A stretch of 64,000 bases of DNA. It comes from Ectopseudomonas composti (GTDB lineage Bacteria; Pseudomonadota; Gammaproteobacteria; Pseudomonadales; Pseudomonadaceae). The translations under genes were made by a program, and so were the position numbers. The stretch covers positions 310,001-374,000 of the forward strand of contig NZ_FOWP01000001.1 in assembly GCF_900115475.1 (NCBI RefSeq). Reading direction: 5' to 3'. This document shows, in pieces, positions 43,286-52,835 of this stretch; position 1 is the stretch's first letter; the number at the start of each line of letters is the position of its first letter. The notes beneath the pieces were generated by a model. The model was not told the DNA's origin. It searched no databases and saw nothing but the letters and a program-made list of their open reading frames with translations.

Positions 43286-44899
43286 ATGACCGAGCACCTG
43301 GATCCCAGTCGCGATCGCCTCAAGCATCATTTCGCCCAGCGCGTGATTCACCAGGCGCGCCAGGTGTTGGAGGTGTGGCAGCGCCTGCAGCGCAGCGAAT
43401 GGAGCGACGCCGGCATGGCCGAGCTGACCGAGGCCAACCTGCGCCTATTGCGTTACGCAGAGCGCTTCGAACAGATCGAGCATGCGCAACTGGCGCAAAG
43501 CATCGGCACCAGCCTCGACGAGGTGGTGGAGAACCGAGGTCGTCTCAACAGCACCCTGATCGCCCGCCTCAACCAGGCCATGCAGCGCCTTTCGCGTACC
43601 GGCTTGCGGCATAGCGATGCCTTCGAACAGACCTTCCTGCCGCCGCTGCGCAAACCCGTCTATCTCGCCCTGCAGGATGCCCAGCGCGCCGAGCGCCTGG
43701 CCCAGCAACTCGAGTTCTTCGGTCTGGCTGCGCAGGCGCTGAGCGATGAGCGCGCCTTCCGCGCCGCCATTACCGAACGCCACCCCGCCGCCATCGTGAT
43801 GGATGTCGACTTCGCCGGCGCCGGCCTCGAGCTGGCCAACTCGCTGCAGGAAGGCCTGGAACAGAAGATTCCGCTGCTGTTCTTCAGCCATTGCGATACC
43901 GACACGCCGACACGCCTGGCCGCAGTACGCGCCGGCGGTCAGGAGTTTTTCACCGGCTCGCTGGACGCATCGAGCCTGCTTGAACGCATCGAAGTGCTGA
44001 CTCACGTCTCGCAATACGACCCGTACAAAGTGCTGATCGTCGACGACTCCAAGGCCCAGGCGACGCACACCGAGCGCGTACTCAACAGCGCCGGCATCCT
44101 CACCCACACTCTCACCGAGCCTATCCTGGCGATGGATGCGCTGGCCGAGTTCCAGCCGGATCTGATCATCCTCGACATGTACATGCCGGAGTGCAACGGC
44201 ACCGAACTGGCCAAGGTGATCCGCCACAACGACCGTTACGTCAGCGTGCCGATCATCTACCTGTCGGCCGAGGACGACCTCGACAAACAGCTCGACGCCA
44301 TGAGCGAAGGCGGCGACGATTTCCTCACCAAGCCGATCAAACCGCGCCACCTGATCGCCACCGTGCGCAACCGCGCGGCGCGTGCACGCAACCTCAAGGC
44401 GCGCATGGTACGTGACAGCCTGACCGGTCTGTACAACCACACCCACACCCTGCAGTTGCTCGATGACGCCTGCTACCGCGCACGCCGCGAAGATCAGCCG
44501 CTGGCCTTCGCCATGCTCGATATCGACCACTTCAAGAAGGTCAACGACACCTATGGCCACCCCATGGGCGACCGGGTGATCAAGAGCCTGGCGTTGTTCC
44601 TCAAACAGCGTTTGCGCAAGACCGACCACATCGGCCGTTACGGTGGCGAGGAGTTCGCCGTGGTGCTGCCTGACACCGACGAGCAGTCGGCGCTCAAGGT
44701 GCTGGAGGAAATTCGCCAGCGCTTCGCCGAAATCCACTACCCAGCCCAACCGCAGGACCTGTCCTGCACCTTCAGCTGCGGTATTGCCATGCTGCAGCCG
44801 AGCCTGGACGGCAACACACTGTCCAAGCGCGCCGACGAAGCGCTGTACAAGGCCAAGCACGGTGGTCGTAACCGGGTGGAGCTGTATAGCGGCGATTGA
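43286..44899 (+). CDS. gcbA: Dual-receiver response regulator diguanylate cyclase
   Basis: A 537-residue protein: a helical N-terminal region (1-120), a first receiver-like domain (about 123-240), a second receiver (250-365) with phospho-acceptor Asp297 in IILDMYMPECNG and FLTKPIKP, and a GGDEF domain with GGEEF at 453-457 and I-site RKTD. The first receiver is degenerate: the conserved Lys position reads FFTGSLD. GcbA promotes initial attachment and influences dispersion in Pseudomonas. Length and neighbourhood match PA4843. Confidence 0.9.
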   Translation: MTEHLDPSRDRLKHHFAQRVIHQARQVLEVWQRLQRSEWSDAGMAELTEANLRLLRYAERFEQIEHAQLAQSIGTSLDEVVENRGRLNSTLIARLNQAMQRLSRTGLRHSDAFEQTFLPPLRKPVYLALQDAQRAERLAQQLEFFGLAAQALSDERAFRAAITERHPAAIVMDVDFAGAGLELANSLQEGLEQKIPLLFFSHCDTDTPTRLAAVRAGGQEFFTGSLDASSLLERIEVLTHVSQYDPYKVLIVDDSKAQATHTERVLNSAGILTHTLTEPILAMDALAEFQPDLIILDMYMPECNGTELAKVIRHNDRYVSVPIIYLSAEDDLDKQLDAMSEGGDDFLTKPIKPRHLIATVRNRAARARNLKARMVRDSLTGLYNHTHTLQLLDDACYRARREDQPLAFAMLDIDHFKKVNDTYGHPMGDRVIKSLALFLKQRLRKTDHIGRYGGEEFAVVLPDTDEQSALKVLEEIRQRFAEIHYPAQPQDLSCTFSCGIAMLQPSLDGNTLSKRADEALYKAKHGGRNRVELYSGD

Positions 44900-44929
44900 T
44901 CGCCCACCCAGAACGTGACGCATCGCACA

Positions 44930-44947
44930 GCGTCATCAGGCTGTAAC
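44930..44947 (+). promoter_or_regulatory. PHO box (PhoB site) upstream of ctpL
   Basis: GCGTCAT-CAGG-CTGTAAC fits the PhoB direct repeat CTGTCAT-N4-CTGTMAY: five of seven in the first half, seven of seven in the second. A weak -10 candidate (TAACCT or CAATAA) follows about 10 nt later, and the ctpL ATG is 50 bp away. In P. aeruginosa, ctpL is known to be induced by phosphate limitation through PhoB. Confidence 0.65.
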
Positions 44948-44997
44948 CGAAACGCAATAACCTCGCGGGCATCGTTAAGTCGTCGATCGAGCCCGCC

Positions 44998-46962
44998 ATG
45001 CGCCTCAAGCTGCTCACCAACCTCAATACCCTGCTGCTGGTCACCGTCTGCGTCGCCCTGGCAGCGACGTTATGGTGGTCGCAGCGCGCACTGCAGCAGC
45101 CAGTGCAACTGATGGAGCGCTACCTGACGCTGTCCCAGCAGTTCCAGCGCGAGGTCGCCGACAACATCCAGGCCTATCTGGCCAGTGGCAACGCCGTGCA
45201 GCACAGCAGCGCGACCCAGGCCATCGATACCTTCGACGACGCCCTCGACCAACTGCCGCAGCAACTGGCCGCTGAGCTGCGTCCCAGCCTGGAACAACTG
45301 CGCGACTTCAGCGCCAATCAGTTGCTGGCGGCTGGCAAGCTGGCTGGCGACCCGCAAGGCCTGCTGTTGCAGGCCGAGCGCGAGATGCTCGCCGCGCTGG
45401 AGCAGTTGAACCAGTACGCGGCCAGCGCCAATGGCCCGGCCGCCAACGACTATCGCCAACCTTTGCAGGACGCGGGCTCGCGCCTGCTGAAGCTGGCTCA
45501 CGCCCGCGAACGCTTCATCAGCCAAGGCCGCAGTGAACTGCTCGGCGATGTCGAGCGTGAACTCAAGGCCCTTGCTCAGCAGGTCGAGACGCTCGATAAG
45601 TTACCATTGCTCGGCGTGCAACAGACCGACAGCTCCGCCAACGTCGGTTTCGCCGCACTGCTTGGGCTGGATGATGCACAACAGGAGCAACAAGCGCAGG
45701 ATCGCGGCGTCGAGATGAAACGCGAACTGAGCACCCTGGTGCGCCGCTACCCCAGCGAACTGCAGCGCACCCGCGAACTGGTCGAGCAGCGCCAGCAGTT
45801 GGCCGTGACCACCAGCGAGCGCGTGACCCAGGTGCAACAGGCACTGGCGGCGCTGGAGCCACTGGTAAAGGGCGAGTACGCACGCATCCAGGGCGAGGTA
45901 CGGCTGATTCAGGGCCTGATGATCGGCCTGATCCTGCTGATCGCCCTGGTCATCGACCGCATTCAGCGCCGCCTTTCACAGGTGCTCGGGCGCCTGGTGC
46001 CAGCACTGTCGCAGTGGGCCAGCGGTGATTTCGCCACGCCGATCAGCATCAATTCGCGCACCCGCGAACTGCGCGATATCGAGGACTCGCTCAACCATCT
46101 GCGCCGCTATCTGGTGGAATTGGTCGCCAGCATCCGCGGTCATGCCGAACAGGTCGCCGGCTCCAGCCGCACCTTGGCCGACCTCAGTGGCGGCCTGCAC
46201 GGCGGCGCCGAACGCCAGGCCGGCGATACGGCGCTGATCCGCGACGCGCTGGGCGAGCTGGAAGCGACCATCGGCCAGGTCGCCGAAGACGCCAGCCAGA
46301 CGGCCGACGCCAGCCGCGACGCCGACCGCGCTCTGGTCCAGGGCCAGCAGGTCATCGGCCAGAGCCTGCAGGGGTTGCACGCACTGGTCACCGAGGTTCA
46401 GGGCAACGCCCAGGCCATCGAACGCCTGGCTGACGAAACGGCGACTATTGGCAGCGTGCTGACGGTGATCCGCGGCATTGCCGAACAGACCAACCTGCTC
46501 GCGCTCAACGCCGCCATCGAGGCCGCTCGTGCCGGCGAGGCCGGCCGAGGCTTCGCCGTGGTCGCCGACGAAGTGCGTTCATTGTCGCAACGCACCGGCA
46601 GTGCCACGGCGCAAATCCAGGATGTCATCGGCCGCCTGCAACAGGCTGCGCACCAGTCGGTGCAAGCCATGCGTGCCCAGGTCGAACATGCCGAAGCGAC
46701 CGCAGGCCAGGCCGAGGCAGCAGACGGCGCACTGGACGAGATCGTCAGCGCCATCCGCACCATCGCCAGCATGGCCGAGCGCATCGCCGAGGCCACCGCG
46801 CAGCAGAGCGATGCGGTCAGCGAGATTCGCGAACACGGTGAACGCATTCATCAACTGGGTGACGACAATCTCGGCCTGATTGCCAGCGGACGCAACGAAA
46901 GCGAACGCCTGCTGCACCTGGGCGGCCAGCTACATAGCGCCGTACAGGCGTTTCGCGTCTAG
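44998..46962 (+). CDS. ctpL: Chemotaxis transducer CtpL-like (phosphate taxis)
   Basis: A 654-residue chemoreceptor with two TM helices (about 8-28 and 303-321), a large all-helical periplasmic domain of HBM type, a HAMP region and a methyl-accepting signalling domain ([19 protein letters not shown]). It occupies the PA4844/ctpL position between gcbA and dsbD. CtpL senses inorganic phosphate at low concentration. The PHO box at 44930-44947 supports this. The TAG stop is contributed by the terminal repeat of a MITE. Confidence 0.88.
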   Translation: MRLKLLTNLNTLLLVTVCVALAATLWWSQRALQQPVQLMERYLTLSQQFQREVADNIQAYLASGNAVQHSSATQAIDTFDDALDQLPQQLAAELRPSLEQLRDFSANQLLAAGKLAGDPQGLLLQAEREMLAALEQLNQYAASANGPAANDYRQPLQDAGSRLLKLAHARERFISQGRSELLGDVERELKALAQQVETLDKLPLLGVQQTDSSANVGFAALLGLDDAQQEQQAQDRGVEMKRELSTLVRRYPSELQRTRELVEQRQQLAVTTSERVTQVQQALAALEPLVKGEYARIQGEVRLIQGLMIGLILLIALVIDRIQRRLSQVLGRLVPALSQWASGDFATPISINSRTRELRDIEDSLNHLRRYLVELVASIRGHAEQVAGSSRTLADLSGGLHGGAERQAGDTALIRDALGELEATIGQVAEDASQTADASRDADRALVQGQQVIGQSLQGLHALVTEVQGNAQAIERLADETATIGSVLTVIRGIAEQTNLLALNAAIEAARAGEAGRGFAVVADEVRSLSQRTGSATAQIQDVIGRLQQAAHQSVQAMRAQVEHAEATAGQAEAADGALDEIVSAIRTIASMAERIAEATAQQSDAVSEIREHGERIHQLGDDNLGLIASGRNESERLLHLGGQLHSAVQAFRV

Positions 46963-47134
46963 CAGGCTGTTGAAAAACTACCTACGTTGCCATTGCTGCG
47001 TTAAAAACAGGCTCAAAATGCTCATTTACAACTCGTAAAGTCGAGCGCGACTCCGAGCGTTTTTCGCCTGTTTTTGCGGGGCCGCCATCGGTATTGCACT
47101 GACTGCCTCGCCCACGTTTTTCAACGGCCTGCTA
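46960..47134. mobile_element. 175-bp MITE-like element with 19-bp terminal inverted repeats
   Basis: The ends are TAGCAGGCTGTTGAAAAAC (46960-46978) and GTTTTTCAACGGCCTGCTA (47116-47134), inverted with one mismatch. Inside are nested inverted blocks AAAAACAGGC/GCCTGTTTTT and GCTC/GAGC, so the whole element can fold on itself. It has no ORF. The first three bases are the ctpL stop codon. The remaining gap to dsbD (47135-47303) shows no further clear element. Confidence 0.8.
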
Positions 47135-47303
47135 GCCAGCTGCGACACGGCAGCGCAGGCTGCAACTGACCGGGAACTCGACAAGAGCGGGCTTCTCCAA
47201 GGTTCCGCTCATCCCTGGCATTCGACGCTCCGGCGCGGCGACGGCGATGCGGGTGGGCGCTTTCCGGTATCATGCCGCCACCTTTCGCCGAGATATTTCC
47301 CCG

Positions 47304-49091
47304 ATGTCACTGCGTCGTCTGCTGTTTCCCCTGCTTCTGCTCTGCCTGAGCCTGCCCGCCAGCGCTGGCCTGTTCGACCAGCGCCCAGCCGCCTCACCGA
47401 TTGGCGCACCACTGAACAACAGCAGCGACTTCCTGCCCGTACGCGAAGCCTTCAAGCTGAGCCTGGTGAGCAGCGATGCACAGGCAGTGACGTTGCGCTT
47501 CGTCGCGACCGAGGGTTATTACCTCTATCGCCATCGCCTGAATTTCAGCGTCGAACCGGCGGAGCTGGTGCTCGGCGACGCCGAATTGCCGCCAGGCGAG
47601 GCCAAGCACGACGAATTCTTCGGTGATGTCGAGGTGTACTACGGCGTACTGGATATCCGCGTGCCGCTGGACAATCCGGATAACCGCCCGCTGCGCCTGC
47701 AGGTCGGCTATCAGGGTTGCGCCGACAAGGGCCTGTGCTATCCGCCGGAAACCGAGTTCATCGAGATCGGCGATATGCCCGCTGTCAGCAGCGGCGATGT
47801 GGCGCCAGTGGCAACCGGCTGGAGCTGGAAAGAGCTGGCACTGTTCTTCCTTGGCGGCCTGGCGCTGACCTTTACACCTTGCGTGCTGCCGATGCTGCCG
47901 ATCCTGTCTGGCGTGGTGCTGCGCGGCCAACTCGGCGGCCTGCGTAGCCTGACCCTGTCACTGGCGTACGTCCTGCCGATGGCCGCCTGCTTCGCCATTC
48001 TCGGCACGCTGATGGGGCTGTTTGGCGCCGGTCTTAATCTGCAGGCACGCCTGCAATCGACCTGGATATTGGTGCCTTTCGCCGCCTTCTTCACCTTCTT
48101 CGCCCTGGCCATGTTCGGCCTGTTCGAATTGCGCCTGCCCCGCGCCATCAGCGAACCGCTGGATCGTCTGGCCGGCAAGACCCACGGTGGCTCGCACCTG
48201 AACGCGGCATTGCTCGGGGTGCTCTCCAGCCTGCTGGTCAGTCCCTGCGTCTCGGCGCCACTGGCCGGCGCGCTGCTTTATATAAGCGCCAGTGGCGATG
48301 CCCTGGGTGGCGGCCTGAAGCTGCTCGCACTCGGCCTCGGCATGGGTACGCCGTTGGTGCTGTTCGCCGTTGGCGGCGGTGCACTACTGCCGAAAACCGG
48401 TACCTGGATGGTCACGGTGCGCAACGCCTTCGGCGTGCTGCTGCTGGCCGTTTCGGTGTGGCTGCTCGAGCGCGTGCTGCCGGGCAGCCTCAGCCTGGCC
48501 CTGTGGGGCCTCCTGGCTGGCGGTGTAGCGGTGTTCCTCGGCGCGCTGGAGTTCGGCCCCAAGACGCATCGGCAGAAGCTCAGCCAGATCGCCGGTCTGG
48601 CCCTGCTGGTCTATGCCCTGGCTGCCTGGGTTGGCGCCTTGCAGGGGGCGACCGATCCGCTCAAGCCGCTCGGTCAGCTGCAGGCCGGTGTCAGCCAGAG
48701 CAGCGCCAAGAGCGGTGCCTGGCAAACCCTGAGCAGCCCGGCAGAACTGGACGCGGCCCTGGCCGAGGCCAAAGCCGGCGGCCAGCCGCTGCTGCTGGAC
48801 TGGTATGCCGACTGGTGCATCAGCTGCAAGGTCATCGAGCGCGAGGTATTCGGCAATGCCGAAGTAGGCAGCAAACTGGCCGGCTGGCGGCTGATCCGCT
48901 TCGACATCACCGAAAGCAACGCCGCCCAGCGCGCCCTGCTGGACCGTTACAAATTGTTTGGCCCGCCTGCCATCCAGTTGTTCGCCGGTAATGGTGACGA
49001 ATTACTCGATCTGCGTGTCGTAGGTGAGGTCGATGCCGCCACCTTCGCAGGGCGTCTGGATCAGGCCAGTAGCCGCCTAGGAAAACGCTGA
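47304..49091 (+). CDS. dsbD: Thiol:disulfide interchange protein DsbD
   Basis: A 595-residue inner-membrane electron conductor. After a signal peptide (LLFPLLLLCLSLPASA), the periplasmic alpha domain carries CADKGLCYPP. The membrane beta domain has the cysteine/proline motifs TPCVLPMLPIL and SPCVSAPLAGALL, and the C-terminal thioredoxin domain has ADWCISCK. It passes reducing power from cytoplasmic thioredoxin to periplasmic DsbC and cytochrome maturation. The start at 47304 places the signal peptide correctly. In P. aeruginosa the locus is called dipZ. Confidence 0.96.
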   Translation: MSLRRLLFPLLLLCLSLPASAGLFDQRPAASPIGAPLNNSSDFLPVREAFKLSLVSSDAQAVTLRFVATEGYYLYRHRLNFSVEPAELVLGDAELPPGEAKHDEFFGDVEVYYGVLDIRVPLDNPDNRPLRLQVGYQGCADKGLCYPPETEFIEIGDMPAVSSGDVAPVATGWSWKELALFFLGGLALTFTPCVLPMLPILSGVVLRGQLGGLRSLTLSLAYVLPMAACFAILGTLMGLFGAGLNLQARLQSTWILVPFAAFFTFFALAMFGLFELRLPRAISEPLDRLAGKTHGGSHLNAALLGVLSSLLVSPCVSAPLAGALLYISASGDALGGGLKLLALGLGMGTPLVLFAVGGGALLPKTGTWMVTVRNAFGVLLLAVSVWLLERVLPGSLSLALWGLLAGGVAVFLGALEFGPKTHRQKLSQIAGLALLVYALAAWVGALQGATDPLKPLGQLQAGVSQSSAKSGAWQTLSSPAELDAALAEAKAGGQPLLLDWYADWCISCKVIEREVFGNAEVGSKLAGWRLIRFDITESNAAQRALLDRYKLFGPPAIQLFAGNGDELLDLRVVGEVDAATFAGRLDQASSRLGKR

Positions 49092-49104
49092 AAAGCCCCG
49101 AACT

Positions 49105-49170
49105 GTCACGCCCGCGAAGGCAGGAGTCCAGGTGCTGCGGGGTCTGGATTCCCGCCTACGCGGGAATGAC
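49105..49170. repeat. 66-bp inverted-repeat element after dsbD
   Basis: The left arm GTCACGCCCGCGAAGG..GAGTCCAG (49105-49131) and right arm CTGGATTCCCGC..CGGGAATGAC (49144-49170) are imperfect inverted copies. Each arm also contains a small hairpin (CCCGC/GCGGG type). This matches a dispersed repeat common in Proteobacteria. It starts 13 bp after the dsbD stop and could act as a transcriptional or mRNA-end structure. Confidence 0.7.
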
Positions 49171-49356
49171 GACTATTTCAGACCATCCCCAGTTAGCTGA
49201 ACGCCGCCAACAGGATCATCGCCAGCGCCTGGCAACGACCGAAACCAGCGCTATAGTCATATTTCTGCCGCAAACAGCAGGCATCGTGTCGACTATTGCT
49301 GACATCGCGCAGCTGCGGCATAGTCCCGCGCAGCCCGAACAACAAGGAACGCGTAC

Positions 49357-49803
49357 ATGGCCACCCTACTGGTGCTGCACGGCCCCAATCTGAATCTGCT
49401 GGGCACCCGCGAGCCCGACAAATACGGTGCAACCACCCTCGCCGAGATCAATCAGGATCTGGAGCGCCGCGCACGCGAGGCTGGCCATCACCTGCTGTAC
49501 CTGCAAAGCAATGCCGAGTACGAATTGATCGAACGCATTCACGCCGCACAGGGTGAAGGTGTCGACTTTATCCTGATCAATCCTGCCGCTTTTACCCATA
49601 CAAGTGTCGCATTACGTGACGCATTGCTGGCGGTGAGCATCCCATTCATCGAAGTGCACCTGTCCAACGTGCACAAGCGTGAACCTTTCCGCCATCACTC
49701 CTACTTTTCCGACGTTGCAGTAGGGGTGATCTGCGGCCTTGGCGCCAGCGGTTATCGGCTGGCCCTGGAAGCGGCACTCGAACAACTGACCGGGCGCGCC
49801 TGA
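49357..49803 (+). CDS. aroQ: 3-dehydroquinate dehydratase, type II
   Basis: A 148-residue shikimate-pathway enzyme converting 3-dehydroquinate to 3-dehydroshikimate; the type II form is a dodecamer. Visible are [16 protein letters not shown] with catalytic Tyr23, [17 protein letters not shown], and [17 protein letters not shown] with the catalytic His. AAGGAA precedes the ATG. It leads the aroQ-accB-accC group, with accB 50 bp downstream. Confidence 0.97.
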   Translation: MATLLVLHGPNLNLLGTREPDKYGATTLAEINQDLERRAREAGHHLLYLQSNAEYELIERIHAAQGEGVDFILINPAAFTHTSVALRDALLAVSIPFIEVHLSNVHKREPFRHHSYFSDVAVGVICGLGASGYRLALEAALEQLTGRA

Positions 49804-49853
49804 CGCGTAGCCTGGTAGACAAGTCCTACCTCACCTCTGGGAGTTGACCATTC

Positions 49854-50315
49854 ATGGATATCCGTAAAGTCAAGAAACTGATCGAGCTGCTGGAAGAGTC
49901 CGGTATCGACGAGCTGGAGATCAAAGAGGGCGAAGAGTCCGTACGCATCAGCCGTCACAGCAAACAACCGGCCTACGCCCCACAACCGATGTACGCACCT
50001 GCACCGGCTCCGGTAGCCGCGCCTGTTGCAGCAGCCGCTCCGGGCGCTGAAGCCGCCCCGGCCGCCGCACCGAAACTGAACGGCACCGTCGCTCGTTCGC
50101 CGATGGTCGGTACCTTCTACCGCGCCGCTTCGCCAACCTCGGGCAACTTCGTCGAAGTCGGTCAGAGCGTGAAGAAAGGCGACATCCTGTGCATCGTCGA
50201 AGCGATGAAGATGATGAACCACATCGAAGCCGAAGCCAGTGGTGTGATCGAGTCGATCCTCGTGGAAAACGGCCAGCCGGTTGAGTACGACCAGCCCCTG
50301 TTCACCATCGTCTGA
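49854..50315 (+). CDS. accB: Biotin carboxyl carrier protein of acetyl-CoA carboxylase
   Basis: A 153-residue carrier. The biotinylated Lys119 lies in VEAMKMMNH. An Ala/Pro-rich flexible linker spans about residues 38-73. The N-terminal [16 protein letters not shown] segment is the AccB dimerisation part. It feeds malonyl-CoA production for fatty-acid synthesis with AccC encoded 17 bp later. Confidence 0.98.
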   Translation: MDIRKVKKLIELLEESGIDELEIKEGEESVRISRHSKQPAYAPQPMYAPAPAPVAAPVAAAAPGAEAAPAAAPKLNGTVARSPMVGTFYRAASPTSGNFVEVGQSVKKGDILCIVEAMKMMNHIEAEASGVIESILVENGQPVEYDQPLFTIV

Positions 50316-50332
50316 TGCACGGGGAGCCCGTA

Positions 50333-51688
50333 ATGCAGAAGCTGGAAAAAGTCCTGATCGCCAACCGCGGCGAAATCGCCCTGCGTATCCTGCGCGCCTG
50401 CAAGGAACTGGGTATCAAGACGGTGGCCGTACACTCCACCGCCGACCGTGAGCTGATGCACCTGGGCCTGGCCGACGAATGCGTTTGCATTGGCCCGGCA
50501 CCCGGTAACCTGTCCTACCTGAATATCCCGGCGATCATCAGCGCCGCCGAACTGACTGGCGCTACCGCCATTCACCCGGGTTATGGCTTCCTGGCCGAGA
50601 ACGCCGACTTCGCCGAGCAGGTGGAGAATTCCGGCTTCGCCTTCATCGGCCCGAAAGCCGACACCATTCGCCTGATGGGCGACAAGGTGTCTGCCAAGGA
50701 CGCCATGATCAAGTCTGGCGTACCGGTGGTGCCTGGCTCCTCCGGCCCGCTGCCGGAAGACGAGGAAGAAGCCCTGCGCATCGCCCGTGAAGTCGGCTAC
50801 CCGGTGATCATCAAGGCCGCTGGCGGCGGCGGTGGTCGCGGCATGCGCGTGGTGTACAAGGAAGAAGACCTGATCAAGTCGGCCAAGCTGACCCGCACCG
50901 AAGCCGGTGCGGCGTTCGGCAACCCGATGGTCTATCTGGAAAAATTCCTCGGCAACCCGCGTCACGTGGAAGTCCAGGTGCTGTCCGACGGCCAGGGCAA
51001 CGCGATTCACCTGTATGACCGCGACTGCTCGCTGCAGCGCCGTCACCAGAAGGTGATCGAAGAGGCTCCGGCCCCGCTGATCGACGAGAAAGCCCGCGCC
51101 GAAGTGCTCAAGCGCTGCGTCGATGCCTGCATCGAGATCGGCTACCGTGGTGCCGGCACCTTCGAGTTCCTCTACGAAGATGGTCGTTTCTACTTCATCG
51201 AAATGAACACCCGCGTTCAGGTGGAGCACCCGGTTACCGAGATGGTCACTGGTATCGACATCGTCAAGGAGATGCTCAGCATCGCCGCTGGCAACAAGCT
51301 GTCGATCAAGCAGGAAGACGTGAAGATCCTCGGCCATTCCATCGAATGCCGGATCAACGCCGAAGACCCGGACAACTTCATGCCCAGCCCCGGCAAGGTC
51401 AAGCACTTCCATGCCCCGGGCGGTAACGGCGTACGCGTCGACTCGCACCTGTACAGCGGTTACAGCGTGCCGCCGCACTACGACTCGCTGATCGGCAAGC
51501 TGATCACCTACGGTCGTGACCGTGACGAAGCGATGGCGCGCATGCGCAATGCCCTGGACGAGATCGTCGTCGACGGCATCAAGACCAATGTGCCGCTGCA
51601 CCGCGATCTGACCCGCGACAAAGGCTTCCTCAAGGGTGCGGTGAACATTCACTACCTGGAGAAGAAGCTGGGCATGGACAAGCACTAA
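50333..51688 (+). CDS. accC: Biotin carboxylase subunit of acetyl-CoA carboxylase
   Basis: A 451-residue ATP-grasp enzyme that carboxylates AccB-biotin. It shows [17 protein letters not shown], the glycine-rich ATP loop [14 protein letters not shown] and the catalytic region [16 protein letters not shown]. The ATG at 50333 with GGGGAG upstream is the family start; a start at 50315 would overlap accB and add six non-family residues. A terminator follows at 51711-51739. Confidence 0.98.
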   Translation: MQKLEKVLIANRGEIALRILRACKELGIKTVAVHSTADRELMHLGLADECVCIGPAPGNLSYLNIPAIISAAELTGATAIHPGYGFLAENADFAEQVENSGFAFIGPKADTIRLMGDKVSAKDAMIKSGVPVVPGSSGPLPEDEEEALRIAREVGYPVIIKAAGGGGGRGMRVVYKEEDLIKSAKLTRTEAGAAFGNPMVYLEKFLGNPRHVEVQVLSDGQGNAIHLYDRDCSLQRRHQKVIEEAPAPLIDEKARAEVLKRCVDACIEIGYRGAGTFEFLYEDGRFYFIEMNTRVQVEHPVTEMVTGIDIVKEMLSIAAGNKLSIKQEDVKILGHSIECRINAEDPDNFMPSPGKVKHFHAPGGNGVRVDSHLYSGYSVPPHYDSLIGKLITYGRDRDEAMARMRNALDEIVVDGIKTNVPLHRDLTRDKGFLKGAVNIHYLEKKLGMDKH

Positions 51689-51710
51689 GTCCTGACTCGC
51701 TGCATGACAG

Positions 51711-51739
51711 GGGCTGCCTTCGGGCGGCCCTTGTCGTTT
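51711..51739 (+). terminator. Rho-independent terminator after accC
   Basis: GGGCTGCC-TTCG-GGCGGCCC forms an 8-bp stem (one G-T pair) with a UUCG tetraloop, followed by TTGTCGTTT. It lies 22 bp after the accC stop and ends the aroQ-accBC transcript before prmA. Confidence 0.8.
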
Positions 51740-51816
51740 CAGCGGCCGAACTGGCAAGCCGCCTTGCCCTTCAAGTAAGCTGCGCGGCCAAACGCGCGCC
51801 CTTCACGAGGTTTCTC

Positions 51817-52695
51817 ATGCCCTGGTTACAAGTCCGTCTCGCCATCACTCCTGAGCAGGCAGAAACCTACGAGGACGCCCTGCTGGAAGTGGGCGCCGTA
51901 TCGGTAACCTTCATGGACGCCGAAGATCAGCCGATCTTCGAGCCGGACCTGGGCACCACCCCACTGTGGTCGAACACCCACCTGCTCGCCCTGTTCGAAG
52001 CCGACACCGACGAAACCGCGCTGACCGCTCACCTGCAGTTGCTGTGCGGCGGCGCGCTGCCGGAACATCACCTCGAGCGCATCGAGGATCAGGACTGGGA
52101 ACGCAGCTGGATGGACAACTTCCAGCCGATGCGCTTCGGCCAACGCCTGTGGATCGTGCCGAGCTGGCACGCAGCCCCAGAGCCGGACGCGGTCAACCTG
52201 TTGCTCGATCCGGGCCTGGCCTTCGGCACCGGTACCCACCCGACCACCGCACTGTGCCTGGAATGGCTCGACGGCCAGCAACTGAACGACTGCAGCGTGA
52301 TCGACTTCGGTTGCGGCTCGGGCATTCTCGCCATCGCCGCCCTGCTGCTCGGTGCACCGCAGGCCGTCGGTACCGATATCGACCCGCAAGCCCTCGAAGC
52401 CTCGCGCGACAATGCTTCGCGCAACGGTATCGATCCGGCCCGCTTCCCGGTCTATCTGCCCGCCGACATGCCGCAGCAGCCCGCCGACGTGGTCGTCGCC
52501 AACATCCTCGCCGGCCCGCTGGTGTCGCTGGCACCTCAGATCACCGCGCTGGTCAAAGGCGGTGGGCGCCTGGCGCTGTCGGGCATCCTCGCCGAACAGG
52601 CCGAGGAAGTCCGCGCCGCCTACGCAGGCGCCTTCGACCTCGACCCAACGGCCGTCAAGGATGGCTGGGTACGTATCAGCGGGATCAAACGCTAA
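51817..52695 (+). CDS. prmA: Ribosomal protein L11 methyltransferase
   Basis: A 292-residue SAM methyltransferase that trimethylates L11. It has an N-terminal substrate-recognition domain ([20 protein letters not shown]), the linker region with [24 protein letters not shown] motif [15 protein letters not shown], and ANILAGPL. The length is normal. The 140-bp gap after it (52696-52835) contains a GCTTGCAGCTTGTGGCTTGCAGC-like direct-repeat stretch but no gene. Confidence 0.97.
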   Translation: MPWLQVRLAITPEQAETYEDALLEVGAVSVTFMDAEDQPIFEPDLGTTPLWSNTHLLALFEADTDETALTAHLQLLCGGALPEHHLERIEDQDWERSWMDNFQPMRFGQRLWIVPSWHAAPEPDAVNLLLDPGLAFGTGTHPTTALCLEWLDGQQLNDCSVIDFGCGSGILAIAALLLGAPQAVGTDIDPQALEASRDNASRNGIDPARFPVYLPADMPQQPADVVVANILAGPLVSLAPQITALVKGGGRLALSGILAEQAEEVRAAYAGAFDLDPTAVKDGWVRISGIKR

Positions 52696-52835
52696 GCAAG
52701 CGGCAAGATGGAAGGCCGCCCCCTGCAAGCGAATCAGGATAAAGGCCGGGCTGCTTTTGCCCTTACTTGCAGCTTGTGGCTTGCAGCCTGGGGCTGCTCC
52801 TTTAGACTAGCCGCTTGGATTTTCCGGACCCGCGC

